Assembly (NCBI RefSeq): GCF_013204855.1 | Contig: NZ_JABMKZ010000006.1 | Span: 1-64,000 of the forward strand | DNA from: Paenibacillus alba | GTDB taxonomy: Bacteria > Bacillota > Bacilli > Paenibacillales > NBRC-103111 | Direction: 5' to 3' | Length of the DNA stretch: 64,000 nucleotides | Shown: piece by piece, positions 10,271 to 19,777 of the stretch | Numbering within the stretch: the first letter of the stretch is position 1 | Layout of the letters: each line of letters opens with the position of its first letter | Made by a program: the position numbers and the translations under genes | Notes under the pieces: model-generated | Database searches by the model: none | What the model saw: the letters and a program-made list of their open reading frames with translations, nothing else | What the model was told of the DNA's origin: nothing

Positions 10271-10591
10271 ATGAAAATGAGATTGCTGCTTGCATTAATG
10301 GTTCTGGCTCTAAGTTTATCCGCCTGCGGGAATAAGTCTCAACAGGAAACGCACACGACGGCAGTAAAAGCAGACGCCCCCAAAATTTATCAGAATTTCT
10401 GCATCTCCTGCCATGGCAATCAATTACAAGGTGGACAAGGGCCTAATATTCAAAAAGTCGGAGAACGCTTGACGGAAGAGGAGCTTATTAAACGTATTCA
10501 AAAAGGCGGCGGGGGAATGCCTCCATTCCAGGTTGCGCTCAAAGAAGATGAATTAAAAGCCTTGGCTGCATGGTTGGCAGATATGAAATAA
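10271..10591 (+). CDS. cccB: Cytochrome c-551-like lipoprotein
   Basis: A 106-residue lipoprotein. A short signal peptide ends in the lipobox LSAC (Cys19). A single haem c site CISCH follows, and the sixth ligand is probably the Met in GGGGMPPF. Size and order match the Bacillus subtilis cytochrome c-551 CccB, a small membrane-anchored electron carrier outside the cytoplasmic membrane. The symbol is given by resemblance, since other small cytochromes look alike. I chose ATG 10271 because GAGGAG is ten bases upstream and it gives a proper signal peptide; the TTG at 10253 lies in the binding site. It appears monocistronic, with the LTA synthase-like gene 95 bp downstream. Confidence 0.9.
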   Translation: MKMRLLLALMVLALSLSACGNKSQQETHTTAVKADAPKIYQNFCISCHGNQLQGGQGPNIQKVGERLTEEELIKRIQKGGGGMPPFQVALKEDELKALAAWLADMK

Positions 10592-10686
10592 TGGGAAAAT
10601 ATGGATATTAAGCTGCCTTTAAGGTGAGCTACATATTTTCTTCACAATTCGTGTTTACAATAGGGGCAAGAGGAGAGTGATGCAAG

Positions 10687-12714
10687 ATGCACTTGAATTT
10701 GAAGCCCCGGAACCGTCTTTCGAAAAATCCGAAGAAGACGAGACCAGCCCGTCTGGGAGCGACGATTTCGCTATTATTGTTTATGATTGGCTTACCTTTA
10801 CTTTCTGTAGTCGGCATGGAGCTTTTGGAACGCGGCTCTTTTACACATACAATCCAATGGATCGTAGCCAATCAAACGTTATTTTTCTTAAATGTCGGAC
10901 TATCTTTTTGCTTACTTGCTTTTGTTTATGCGTTAGTCGGATCCTTAGCTATATCGGGTTCGATTACAACATTGCTGCTTGGTCTTATGGCTTTGATTTC
11001 GTATATGAAGGTGAAAATGATTGGGGAGCCATTCTTCCCTTGGGATATTTTGCTTAACAAAGAAAGTATGGATATTGCTTCGCTTGTGACCGGGAAAGCC
11101 GCGATGCTTCGAATTGGAGCTGTGCTTGTCGCGGTAATTGTTGTCTTGCTGCTCAGGTGGGTCCTGCCGCGAGTCACCTTGCCGCTGATCAGCCGAATTG
11201 GCTTGGGGCTGTTTTCCCTCTATGCGATGTACGCATTTGGAGTCAAAACACCACTAGCCGGTAAAATTCTCGATCATGCCGGTGTAAATGAAATTGTGTG
11301 GAATCAGCAAGAAAACTACACGAATAACGGGTTAGCTCTTGCTTTTACACTGAATGTCAAAAATTCGATTGTTCCTAAACCAGAAAACTACAGCGATCAA
11401 TCTATCGCAGCAGTTGCCGCCAATCTACAGCAAGCGCAGTCCAGCAGCGGTTTGCAAAAGGCATCAGTTAGCGCCGATCCACTGAACGGAAAGAAACCGA
11501 ATGTTATCTTCGTGATGAGCGAAGCTTTCTGGGATCCGACGTTATTAACCAACGTCAAATTCAGTGAAGACCCACTTCCTACCATCCATAGGTTGCAAAA
11601 GGAATCGACTTCTGGATACTTGCTCTCCCCTCAATTCGGCGGGGGAACGAGCAACGTTGAATTCGAAGTGTTGACGGGGAATTCGATGAGCATGTTGCCG
11701 GGAGGGTCTATTCCGTACCAGCAATATGTTTCCAAGCCCGTGCCGAGCTTAGCCAGCTATTTTGCAGACCAAGGCTACAAGAGCATGGGAATTCATTCTT
11801 ATGAAGGCTGGTTCTGGAATCGAAATACGGTGTATAAGGATTTGGGCTTCCAGACTTTCAAAAGCAGTGAGCATTTCCAGAACCCGGAGACCAAAGGTTA
11901 TTTTATCTCGGATGCTGAGGTATCCAGAAACATCATTGATGAAGTAGATAAAACAGCGGACCCGATGTTTATTTACACTGTTACGATGCAAAATCACGGA
12001 CCTTATGATGATCCGAGGTATGGGGAAAATCAATTCAAAGCAGAAGGCAATTTAACGCCTGAAGCCAAAAGCATCCTTGAAACCTATACACAAGGCGCAC
12101 ACGACGCCGATCAAAGCTTGCAAATGTTGATTGATCATTTCAAGGATTCAAGCGAGCCGACGATGATCGTCTTCTATGGTGACCATTTGCCTATGCTGGG
12201 CATGGATTACCAAGTGTACAAAGAAGCAGGCTTCATCAACAGCAGCAATACCAGTGATTGGTCACTGGAAGAAGTGAAGAAGATGCACAGCATCCCGCTT
12301 GTCACTTGGTCGAACTTCGACATGCCGAAGCAGGATATTCCGCTGCTCAGCGACTCATTCCTTGGCGCTCATGTGCTCGATATGCTTCATATGGAGAAAC
12401 CGGCGAACTTTGCTTTGAATTCGCAGCTAGCCGCGCAAGTGCCTGGATTGTTAAGCAATCTTGTCGTAGATGCGGATCAATCGCTCCATACGAGTGTGCC
12501 TGACGCTACGAAAGCACTTTTGGAGGATTATCGGAATGTGCAGTATGATTTACTTTTTGGGAAGCAGTACTTAGCCTCCTATATTGATCATGATTATTTG
12601 TCCAAAACAGCGCAAGCCAGCTACAACGCCGAGTTTACGGACCCGGACTCATCGCTCCGAGCCAATGGGGAGAGCAGCACGACCCCCGAAGCTAAGCCTG
12701 TAAGCGCACAGTAG
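10687..12714 (+). CDS. Lipoteichoic acid synthase family membrane sulfatase-fold enzyme
   Basis: A 675-residue protein with five N-terminal membrane helices (about residues 20-190) and an extracellular catalytic domain. The LtaS-type active site is complete: E279 in MSEAFWDP, nucleophile T321 in GGGTSNVEFEVLTG, H437 in QNHGPY, and D499-H500 in YGDHLPMLG. These correspond to E255, T300, H416, D475 and H476 of Staphylococcus aureus LtaS. Such enzymes transfer glycerol phosphate from phosphatidylglycerol to the growing lipoteichoic acid or act as its primase. Which role applies cannot be told from sequence. The start has GAGGAG upstream, at a slightly long spacing. A strong terminator follows. 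Confidence 0.92.
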   Translation: MHLNLKPRNRLSKNPKKTRPARLGATISLLLFMIGLPLLSVVGMELLERGSFTHTIQWIVANQTLFFLNVGLSFCLLAFVYALVGSLAISGSITTLLLGLMALISYMKVKMIGEPFFPWDILLNKESMDIASLVTGKAAMLRIGAVLVAVIVVLLLRWVLPRVTLPLISRIGLGLFSLYAMYAFGVKTPLAGKILDHAGVNEIVWNQQENYTNNGLALAFTLNVKNSIVPKPENYSDQSIAAVAANLQQAQSSSGLQKASVSADPLNGKKPNVIFVMSEAFWDPTLLTNVKFSEDPLPTIHRLQKESTSGYLLSPQFGGGTSNVEFEVLTGNSMSMLPGGSIPYQQYVSKPVPSLASYFADQGYKSMGIHSYEGWFWNRNTVYKDLGFQTFKSSEHFQNPETKGYFISDAEVSRNIIDEVDKTADPMFIYTVTMQNHGPYDDPRYGENQFKAEGNLTPEAKSILETYTQGAHDADQSLQMLIDHFKDSSEPTMIVFYGDHLPMLGMDYQVYKEAGFINSSNTSDWSLEEVKKMHSIPLVTWSNFDMPKQDIPLLSDSFLGAHVLDMLHMEKPANFALNSQLAAQVPGLLSNLVVDADQSLHTSVPDATKALLEDYRNVQYDLLFGKQYLASYIDHDYLSKTAQASYNAEFTDPDSSLRANGESSTTPEAKPVSAQ

Positions 12715-12717
12715 AAC

Positions 12718-12764
12718 AAATCCCTATTTCGTTGCTTTAAGCGACGTGATAGGGATTTTTTTGC
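12718..12764 (+). terminator. Terminator after the LTA synthase-like gene
   Basis: AAATCCCTAT pairs with ATAGGGATTT, with an inner CGT...ACG stem, followed by seven T. Confidence 0.85.
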
Positions 12765-12882
12765 GGCGAAAAATAATCATTGCCAGGAGCATGGGGATTT
12801 TGGTAATATAGAGCTCCTGTCTCTACGCAGCGGCTGCATGAATTTAATGATTTTTTGCATGTAAAAACGTAGGAGGTGTTTT

Positions 12883-13659
12883 ATGCTTTTCGCGGTTTTG
12901 GCGCGCAAGGCTTATGCTCGGAACTTGCAGTATCGCGGTTCGCATCTGCTGCATAATGCAGTGAGTGCGGTGTTTGGCTTCATTTATGCCAGCATCTGGA
13001 CGGGGCTTGGAAGTGATTCCTCACTCGGCGTCTATGGTGCCAAAGGGATGGTCGGGTACATTGCGTTCAATCAGGCGATTCTGTGGATTACACAATTTAC
13101 GACGAATGGATTGGGACTTGAGCAATCGGTACGCACCGGTCAGATCGCGATTGATCTTATGCGGCCGGTCCACTTATTCTATCAGGCGATGAGCCGGGAA
13201 TGGGGCCAGATATGGTATCAGTTTCTTTACAAATTTATTCCGATTTATGTCCTCTATTATTTCATCTTCTCCTTACAGCTTCCTAAGCAAGCTTCCGTTT
13301 ATGGCTGGACAGTCCTTGCACTGATCTTGGCTTCCTACATCTCTATTTGCATGAATTATTTGATCGGTGTTGCGTCGCTCTGGACCACGGAATCCCGTTG
13401 GTTTTACTGGGTGAATTATTCCTTCAGCATGCTGCTGTCCGGCTTTTTCATTCCTATCGAGTGGCTGCCCGCTTGGCTTCGTACAATAAGCTTCTACACA
13501 CCCTATCCTTACCTACTCTACTACCCAACTCGTATCTACTTACAGCTAGAAAATGGTTCAGTCGTACTCGGCGCCCTACTATGGAGCATCGGGTTTACTT
13601 GTGCCTGTTTGGCTGTTACAGCAGGCGTGCGAAGGAAACTGGAGGTGCAGGGCGGATGA
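12883..13659 (+). CDS. ABC-2 family permease (DUF990 type), first subunit
   Basis: A 258-residue membrane protein with about six helices. It resembles the ABC-2 permeases of the DUF990 group, which occur as pairs beside one ATPase and have been linked to export of drugs such as daunorubicin or viologens. Recognisable stretches are YIAFNQAILWITQF and the C-terminal GFFIPIEWLPAWLRTI. AGGAGG lies six bases before the ATG. It overlaps the next gene by four bases (ATGA), so the two permeases are translationally coupled and probably form a heterodimer. Confidence 0.85.
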   Translation: MLFAVLARKAYARNLQYRGSHLLHNAVSAVFGFIYASIWTGLGSDSSLGVYGAKGMVGYIAFNQAILWITQFTTNGLGLEQSVRTGQIAIDLMRPVHLFYQAMSREWGQIWYQFLYKFIPIYVLYYFIFSLQLPKQASVYGWTVLALILASYISICMNYLIGVASLWTTESRWFYWVNYSFSMLLSGFFIPIEWLPAWLRTISFYTPYPYLLYYPTRIYLQLENGSVVLGALLWSIGFTCACLAVTAGVRRKLEVQGG

Positions 13660-14447
13660 TATCGGTCAAACTCTATATGCTCTTGATTAGGGCGAGTCTG
13701 AGGAGCCGGATGCAGTATAAGTTCAATTTCTTTTTCTCGACGGCGATGGCTTCTTGCGTACATATCTCTGAATTTCTTATGGTGGCGCTCGTTATGCTGC
13801 GATTTGGCAATATCAAGGGCTGGACGCTCTATGAGGTTTGCTATTTGTACGGGGTGATGATGATCTCTAGAGCGATCTACCGCACGTTGGCTTCCGATGT
13901 GCATCATCTGGAGAAATATCTCGTCTCTGGTGATTTGGATGCGCTGCTAACACGTCCGGTGCCGGTGCTGCTGGCGTTAATGACACAAAATGCACGGGTT
14001 TTATTTGCCGAGTTCGGGCAGGGGCTCATTTTACTTTTCATAGCGATAAAAGCTTTGATGATCAGCGGGCAGATTGGCTGGTCCGTGATTCCCTTAACGG
14101 GATTAATTATCGTCTCCGGTGCGACGATTTTATTTGCGATTGGTCTAGCGACAGCCGCCGCCGGCTTCTGGTTAACGCGCATTGAATCTTTGCAAAATAT
14201 GACCGAAGACGCGTCCCAAACGGCGGCCAGATACCCGCTGTCCCTGTATCCCAAATGGCTGCAGGGCGCGCTGCTGCTGCTCGTTCCGGTCGGTTTTATC
14301 AATTACATTCCTGCTCTATATCTGCTAAGGCATCAGGGCGGCATTGGAATGCTGCTGGGGACGATAGCCGTTGCAGCGACCGCGTTATGGCTGGCTATGC
14401 GGTTCTGGCGATTGGGGCTGTCGCGCTATCAAAGCACGGGTAGTTAA
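13656..14447 (+). CDS. ABC-2 family permease (DUF990 type), second subunit
   Basis: A 263-residue membrane protein starting at the ATG that overlaps the previous stop; GGAGG is upstream. It has about six helices and the stretch SGDLDALLTRPVPVLLALM, which is characteristic of this permease group. Longer frames to 13347 are shadows of the first permease. It forms the second half of the probable heterodimeric channel energised by the ATPase encoded at 14494. Confidence 0.85.
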   Translation: MISVKLYMLLIRASLRSRMQYKFNFFFSTAMASCVHISEFLMVALVMLRFGNIKGWTLYEVCYLYGVMMISRAIYRTLASDVHHLEKYLVSGDLDALLTRPVPVLLALMTQNARVLFAEFGQGLILLFIAIKALMISGQIGWSVIPLTGLIIVSGATILFAIGLATAAAGFWLTRIESLQNMTEDASQTAARYPLSLYPKWLQGALLLLVPVGFINYIPALYLLRHQGGIGMLLGTIAVAATALWLAMRFWRLGLSRYQSTGS

Positions 14448-14493
14448 GGCAGAAAGCCAGTCTAATTCACATACAGGGAGGGATGATGGCAAG

Positions 14494-15465
14494 ATGATCA
14501 CTGTGAGGAATCTACGTAAAACCTTTCAAACGCCACTCGTGCAAGAAGGCAGGTTCTCAGGCCTTCGCACGTTATTCTCACGAGCGTACAAAGAGAAGGA
14601 GGCTGTACGCGATGTTAGCTTCGAGATTGAATCCGGCGAGTTCGTCGGGTATATTGGACCTAATGGCGCAGGCAAGTCGACGACGATCAAAATGCTTACC
14701 GGTATTCTACACCCTACCTCCGGAGAAGTGCTGATTAACGGCTATAGCCCGCAAAAGCATCGCAAACGCGTCGTTGGTCAGCTTGGCGTGGTGTTCGGAC
14801 AGCGGAGTCAACTTTGGTGGGATTTGCCTGTGAAGGATTCTTATGAGATCCTTACTGCAATGTATCGTGTAGAAGAAAGCACATCTCGCCGAAGGTTAGG
14901 TGAGTTGACCGAACTCCTTGAACTGGGAGAACTGCTGGACACGCCTGTCCGCAAGCTATCGCTAGGTCAGCGGATGAGGGCCGATTTGGCGGCTTCTATG
15001 CTGCATGATCCGGATATTTTGTTTCTGGATGAGCCTACGATTGGTTTGGATGTGGTTGCCAAGAGAAACATTCGCGGTTTTCTGCAGACGCTCAATCGGG
15101 ATTTCGGTAAAACGATTTTGCTTACCACACATGATATGGATGACATCGAACAGCTATGTCAAAGGGTTATTGTCATTAATCACGGACAAATCGGTTATGA
15201 TGGTACCATTGACGAGTTGAGAAACCGCATTGGCTTGCCAACCATGATGAAGGTCACTTATCGCGGAGCTGTTAAAGTCCCATTAACCTGGGAGCTGCCA
15301 TTTCGCGTGGTAGAGCAGGAGGCGAATGTCCTTACCATTGCTTGCAACCGCCAAGAGCTGAAAGCCATGGATGTTCTGCGTATCGTCAGCAGTTGGGGCG
15401 AGATGGATGATGTTCATATGGAAGAGCCTGAGTTCGAAGAGGTGATCCATGGCGTATATAACTAG
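14494..15465 (+). CDS. ABC-2 exporter ATPase
   Basis: A 323-residue ATPase. Walker A is GPNGAGKSTT near residue 65, the signature is LSLGQRMRADLA, and Walker B is LFLDEPTIGLD followed by the H-loop TTHDMDD. The N-terminus has the extra segment before Walker A seen in the DUF990-linked group, and a 90-residue C-terminal extension follows the ATPase core. The ATG at 14494 is used because the frame upstream runs into the permease gene; GGGAGG is 12 bases upstream. It powers the two permeases directly upstream. The transported substrate is unknown. Confidence 0.9.
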   Translation: MITVRNLRKTFQTPLVQEGRFSGLRTLFSRAYKEKEAVRDVSFEIESGEFVGYIGPNGAGKSTTIKMLTGILHPTSGEVLINGYSPQKHRKRVVGQLGVVFGQRSQLWWDLPVKDSYEILTAMYRVEESTSRRRLGELTELLELGELLDTPVRKLSLGQRMRADLAASMLHDPDILFLDEPTIGLDVVAKRNIRGFLQTLNRDFGKTILLTTHDMDDIEQLCQRVIVINHGQIGYDGTIDELRNRIGLPTMMKVTYRGAVKVPLTWELPFRVVEQEANVLTIACNRQELKAMDVLRIVSSWGEMDDVHMEEPEFEEVIHGVYN

Positions 15466-15481
15466 TTAGGAGTGATCACGG

Positions 15482-17776
15482 ATGCCGATTGAAAACGCAG
15501 AACGGGAGAAGGAAGCGCAGCGCGTTGCCTCTGTACGAGCACATATACAACAGCGGATTATTGATCTTGGGGAGACGGTAGATCAACGTCGGTCGGAAGC
15601 GACTGCGATTGGCCGCAGTTTCTGGGATGATATCTCTGTCAATGCGGACAATGATGATGATTTGATCGAAACGGCGGCGAGTATGGCCCAGCAGGAGCAT
15701 GTGCTGCAGGGTCAGGAGCGCAGCTACCGCTTAGCGCAGGATGCGCTGCGCAAGCTGCAGCGTGTCGTCGATGCGCCGTATTTCAGCCGCATAGATTTCC
15801 GAGAACGCAGCGAGCAGGAGCGCGAGAAGATCTATATCGGCCTCACCTCCTTTATTGATGCGAAGACGGATGAGATTTTGATCTATGACTGGCGTGCTCC
15901 GATTGCCAGCTTGTTCTATGATTATCCGCCAGGCCCGGCAACGTACCGGACACCGGAGATGGATGTCAGCGGCGAGCTGATGCTCAAGCGTCAGTACATC
16001 ATCAAAGCCGGCGTGCTGCAGGATGTGTTCGATACGGGAATCTCGATCGGCGATGAGATGCTTCAGCAGATGCTGAGCCGCAGCGCCGACGAGAAGATGC
16101 ACAGCATCGTTACGACGATTCAGCGCGAGCAGAACCAGATCATCCGCGATGATCGGCACAAGGTGCTGGTCGTGCAGGGGGCTGCCGGCAGCGGCAAAAC
16201 CTCTGTCGCGCTGCAGCGCATCGCGTATCTGCTCTACAAATATCGTTCGACGCTTAGCGCCGACAATATGATTCTGTTCTCACCGAACTCGCTGTTCAGC
16301 GATTACGTTTCGCATGTTCTTCCGGAGCTGGGCGAAGCGACTATGCAGCAGACGACGTTTCAGGACTATTTAACCCATAAATTAAGCGATACCGGTCTGA
16401 AGCTGGAAGATCCCTATGATCAGCTGGAATTTATTTTGACGGGAACGGAAGAGGACCCGCATTATGCAGCCCGCCTGCAAAGTATTCAGTACAAAACCTC
16501 AGCAGCTTTCCTCAGCGTCATTGAGGCCTATGGCGAGAAGCTTAAACATGGCGGACTGCGTTTCCTAGATCTGTCCGTTGGCAAGAAAGTACTAATTACC
16601 GCGGAAGAGCTGAACGAACGGTTCTATGAAAAGTCATCCATTCTTGCTTTGGGAGAACGGATGGAGCAGTTGTCCGAGTGGATGCTGGAGAAGCTGGATG
16701 CGATTCAAGTCGATGCACAGAAACGATTTTATCGTAAAATGGTGCGCGAGCCCAAATATCTGGGCACCGAGCCCGAGATGAAGAAGATGAGCAAGATCAA
16801 AGCCCATAAAGCGATTGGGCCGCTCAAGGAAAAGGCGCGCAAGCTCGCCTACGTGGATGTTCTGGGTATGTACCAAGAACTCTATACCAATAAAGAGCTG
16901 CATCAGGAGCTTGCACTTCGAGCTGAACAAAGCTTGCCTGCGCTCTGGGAGACGATCAGTGCCTTCACTGCGGAAGCGCTGGCCGGAGGGACGCTGCATT
17001 ACGAAGATGCGACTCCGCTTGTTTACCTCAAGGGGCTTGTGGAGGGCCAGCTGCGCGTAGGAACGATCCGCTATTGTCTTGTGGATGAGGCGCAGGATTA
17101 CTCGCCGTTTCACTATGCATACTTGAAGAAGCTGTTCCCCCGGGCTCGCTTTACGCTGCTCGGCGATTGGAATCAAGGGATCTTCACGCACGCGAATGCG
17201 CATGCAAGCGCTGCGGAAGGCAAAAGCGAGTACAGCTCGATCAGCGAGCTGATGAAGGAAGAGGAGACGGAGACGATCCGCCTCGTCAAGAGTTACCGCT
17301 CGACGCGTGAAATCGTCGATTTCGCAAGCAGCGTGCTGCCCGGCGGCGAGCCGATCGAGCCGTTCAGCCGCAGCGGCGAGTCCCCGCGCCTGCGGCGCGC
17401 GGCGGACGAGACCGAGCTCAGCCGCCTCGTAGCGGAGGCGGCCGCAGCCCGTCGCGATGGCGGCGCAAGCTCCATCGCGATCATTTGCAAGACCGAACGC
17501 GAGACGAAGTCCGCGCACGCGCTGCTTAAGCCGCTGGTGCCGGGCCTCACGCGGATTACCAAAGAGACGCTGCACTATGAGGCAGGCGTCATGATTTTAC
17601 CGGCGTACCTCGCCAAAGGGCTCGAGTTCGACGCGGTCATTCTCTACGACGCCGGAGCCGGCGTCTACGCGGAGGCGAAGGAGCGCAAGCTGTTTTACAC
17701 GGCTTGCACACGTGCGCTTCATCACTTGGATGTGTTTTACCAAGGCGAATTAACCCCTTTTCTTTCGAACGACTAG
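15482..17776 (+). CDS. helD: HelD, RNA polymerase recycling ATPase (UvrD-like helicase fold)
   Basis: A 764-residue protein. HelD binds stalled RNA polymerase and uses ATP to release it from DNA, with an N-terminal coiled coil entering the secondary channel. Seen here: a long helical N-terminus with many charged residues (1-110), the family stretch IYDWRAPIASLFYDYP near 140, Walker A GAAGSGKTSVALQR near 240, Walker B VDEAQDYSPF near 535, and UvrD-type motifs LLGDWNQGIF and SYRSTREIVDFA. The end keeps KGLEFDAVILYDA and YTACTRALHHL. Length is usual. It lies 16 bp after the ABC exporter, so these may be one transcript. AGGAG precedes the ATG. Confidence 0.93.
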   Translation: MPIENAEREKEAQRVASVRAHIQQRIIDLGETVDQRRSEATAIGRSFWDDISVNADNDDDLIETAASMAQQEHVLQGQERSYRLAQDALRKLQRVVDAPYFSRIDFRERSEQEREKIYIGLTSFIDAKTDEILIYDWRAPIASLFYDYPPGPATYRTPEMDVSGELMLKRQYIIKAGVLQDVFDTGISIGDEMLQQMLSRSADEKMHSIVTTIQREQNQIIRDDRHKVLVVQGAAGSGKTSVALQRIAYLLYKYRSTLSADNMILFSPNSLFSDYVSHVLPELGEATMQQTTFQDYLTHKLSDTGLKLEDPYDQLEFILTGTEEDPHYAARLQSIQYKTSAAFLSVIEAYGEKLKHGGLRFLDLSVGKKVLITAEELNERFYEKSSILALGERMEQLSEWMLEKLDAIQVDAQKRFYRKMVREPKYLGTEPEMKKMSKIKAHKAIGPLKEKARKLAYVDVLGMYQELYTNKELHQELALRAEQSLPALWETISAFTAEALAGGTLHYEDATPLVYLKGLVEGQLRVGTIRYCLVDEAQDYSPFHYAYLKKLFPRARFTLLGDWNQGIFTHANAHASAAEGKSEYSSISELMKEEETETIRLVKSYRSTREIVDFASSVLPGGEPIEPFSRSGESPRLRRAADETELSRLVAEAAAARRDGGASSIAIICKTERETKSAHALLKPLVPGLTRITKETLHYEAGVMILPAYLAKGLEFDAVILYDAGAGVYAEAKERKLFYTACTRALHHLDVFYQGELTPFLSND

Positions 17777-17859
17777 ACATACGTCCATACCCATCTGCCC
17801 TGCCCGACATAGGATACACTAGGTAACAAACTAGAAGCAGGCAGGAAGGAGGAGTCGCC

Positions 17860-17946
17860 ATGTCAGGAGCTGGAGTTGGATACTCAAATACAGCTATCGT
17901 TTTGGTACTGTACATTTTATTGGTTATCATCCTTGCAACGTTCTAA
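17860..17946 (+). CDS. YjcZ family sporulation peptide
   Basis: A 28-residue peptide. It starts MSGAGVGYSNTAIVLVLYI and ends in a hydrophobic helix with LATF, which is the pattern of the YjcZ/BhlA-like small sporulation proteins of Bacillales. Such peptides are made during spore formation and insert into membranes or the spore coat; their exact job is unknown. A perfect GGAAGGAGG site lies ahead of the ATG and a very strong hairpin terminator follows at 17971, so it is its own transcription unit. Confidence 0.85.
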   Translation: MSGAGVGYSNTAIVLVLYILLVIILATF

Positions 17947-17970
17947 AATTTCTAAAACACCCCTAAATTC

Positions 17971-18024
17971 AATAAAGGCGAATTTACATTCAAATTTGAA
18001 TGTAAGTTCGCCTTTATTTTCTTA
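17971..18024. terminator. Strong terminator, 24-bp arms
   Basis: A 48-bp inverted repeat with AATAAAGGCGAA at one end and TTCGCCTTTATT at the other pairs over 24 bp with one mismatch, then TTTTCTTATTTT. It ends the YjcZ gene. Confidence 0.85.
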
Positions 18025-18070
18025 TTTTGCTGTAAAAGTCAGAGGTTGGCAACCCGCAACGATTAAGATA

Positions 18071-18133
18071 TGATTCTTAAAGAAGAGATATTAACGATGT
18101 TAATCGTCGGGTTCTGATTCTTAAAGAAGAGAT
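18071..18133 (+). promoter_or_regulatory. 19-bp direct repeat before the GGDEF gene
   Basis: TGATTCTTAAAGAAGAGAT occurs at 18071-18089 and again at 18115-18133, 44 bp apart. TTCTTAAAGAA inside it is a near-palindrome (TTCTT/AAGAA). The second copy supplies the likely ribosome binding region of the downstream gene. It could be a regulator site or a small duplication. Confidence 0.45.
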
Positions 18134-18141
18134 GTGGCGAC

Positions 18142-19683
18142 ATGAACTTAGCAGAAACGCTAATCCCTGTTTTTACCTATTTACTGCCTATTCTGTTCTT
18201 CTTATATATGGGGTTGGATGTGCTGCTGCGCAATACGAAGAGTTCTGAGCATCGATTGGTAAGCCTCATGATCAGCCTTTATTTTCTTTTATTTTTGGAG
18301 GAATTCATTAGGTATCAGCTTCCTATCGCGTATAGTGGCGTGCTTGCTGCAAAGTGGTTTGGGAGTGTAGGCATCCTCATACCGGGTATCGGTATTCATG
18401 TTTTATCTAAGTTTGCCAGACTCGATAGACGGATGCCGAGATATATCTATCCGTATGTTTTCTATGTTCCGGTTATTGTTGTGTTGATCAACTTGTTCAG
18501 CAAGCAACGAATTATTTCTACAGAACAGTTCAATCAAGTGGGTATTTGGAAAATGCCTGTTTTGGATACGCCGTATTTTATTACCATAACCGTCAGTCTG
18601 GTCGTCAGTGCATTGTTCCTACTTATCATCGCTAGGGGCAAATCGAATGCAAGTTCAGTGGAGCGCAAAGCTATCTATACTGTGCTGAGCAGGGGGGCAA
18701 GCCTTGTTCTTATCTGGACGGCGCTAACCGGTTACGTGGATTTTGGCGACATCCTTCCGCCTTATCCGTATATTTATGCAGGCTTGATTTGGTGCTTTAC
18801 GCTGAGGCTTGCTATGATCAAATTTGATTTCCTCAACTTTATCGATAAGAAGTATGAGAAACTATTCAATTTGAACCCTGCGGCTATTCTGCTGCTTGAT
18901 CAGCATGGGCGGATGAAGGAAGCCAATCCTAGCGCGAAGCAGTTATTTCAACTTGGTAAGCGGAAGAATGTTACCTTTCACGATTTAGTCGGAGAATCAG
19001 CGAAAGATCGTATCCATAACAGACAAACTATTAGTGATTTCGAGACAACCATCTACACGGAGGAGAAGCGAATCGATGTGCTTATGGATGGGGATTATGT
19101 GTGGGTGGATAACGAGCCCCATGTTATTTTAATTATTCGCGACATTACAGCACAGAAGGAAAATCAGAAAGTAATAACGTTCATGGCCTATCATGATCCT
19201 CTAACCCTCTTGCCTAACCGCAGATTTTTCTATGAAAAATTGGAGGAAGCCATTCAAGATGCAAGAGAGCATCAGCAGCAACTGGCTCTGATCATTGTCG
19301 ATCTGGATTTTTTTAAAGAGACGAACGATACGTATGGTCATAAGGTCGGGGATGAAATTTTGAAACACGCGGCGCATTTAATCAATGAATCCGTTGCCCA
19401 GCAAGGGGTTGCCGCTAGATTTGGCGGGGACGAGTTTGTCTTCTTTCTAAACGAAATTCCCTCAGTTGAGTTTGCTAGAAATAGGCTGAAACATCTGCAG
19501 CAGCAGTTTATTGATGAGGTCTTCATGCATGAGGGGTTAGCGATTCCGATCGGTATGAGTCTTGGGGTTAGCTTTTTTCCTAGTGATGGCGATGACGTTG
19601 ATACATTGCTGATTAGTGCGGACAAAGCGATGTATGAGGTGAAACGGAAGGGTAGGACCACGGGGAAAACCTTTTTCAAATAA
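18142..19683 (+). CDS. Membrane-bound PAS-GGDEF diguanylate cyclase
   Basis: A 513-residue protein. The first 230 residues hold about seven membrane helices of the sensor type found before histidine kinases. A PAS domain follows (about 240-345; LFNLNPAAILLLDQHGRM). The C-terminal 165 residues are a GGDEF domain with the start motif MAYHDPLTLLPNRRFFYEKL and an intact GGDEF at residues 428-432, so it should make cyclic di-GMP. The RxxD inhibition site expected a few residues upstream is absent (AQQG in its place), so product feedback through that site is unlikely. It stands alone between two terminators. Confidence 0.92.
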   Translation: MNLAETLIPVFTYLLPILFFLYMGLDVLLRNTKSSEHRLVSLMISLYFLLFLEEFIRYQLPIAYSGVLAAKWFGSVGILIPGIGIHVLSKFARLDRRMPRYIYPYVFYVPVIVVLINLFSKQRIISTEQFNQVGIWKMPVLDTPYFITITVSLVVSALFLLIIARGKSNASSVERKAIYTVLSRGASLVLIWTALTGYVDFGDILPPYPYIYAGLIWCFTLRLAMIKFDFLNFIDKKYEKLFNLNPAAILLLDQHGRMKEANPSAKQLFQLGKRKNVTFHDLVGESAKDRIHNRQTISDFETTIYTEEKRIDVLMDGDYVWVDNEPHVILIIRDITAQKENQKVITFMAYHDPLTLLPNRRFFYEKLEEAIQDAREHQQQLALIIVDLDFFKETNDTYGHKVGDEILKHAAHLINESVAQQGVAARFGGDEFVFFLNEIPSVEFARNRLKHLQQQFIDEVFMHEGLAIPIGMSLGVSFFPSDGDDVDTLLISADKAMYEVKRKGRTTGKTFFK

Positions 19684-19716
19684 TTTCTCTAGTTAAAGCC
19701 GGCATCATGTTCACTG

Positions 19717-19770
19717 GTACCCATAGATTGGACACTTTGAAAAGTGTTCCGTCTATGGGTACTTTTTTTT
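19717..19770. terminator. Bidirectional terminator between convergent genes
   Basis: GTACCCATAGA pairs with TCTATGGGTAC, with an inner GGACACTTT/AAAGTGTTCC stem, then eight T. It separates the GGDEF gene from the DoxX gene. Confidence 0.9.
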
Positions 19771-19777
19771 GAATCGC

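Noticed and set aside
16634-17575. 313-codon minus-strand frame inside helD
   Set aside because: It lies opposite a well-supported gene in GC-rich DNA, has no family signature and no ribosome binding site.
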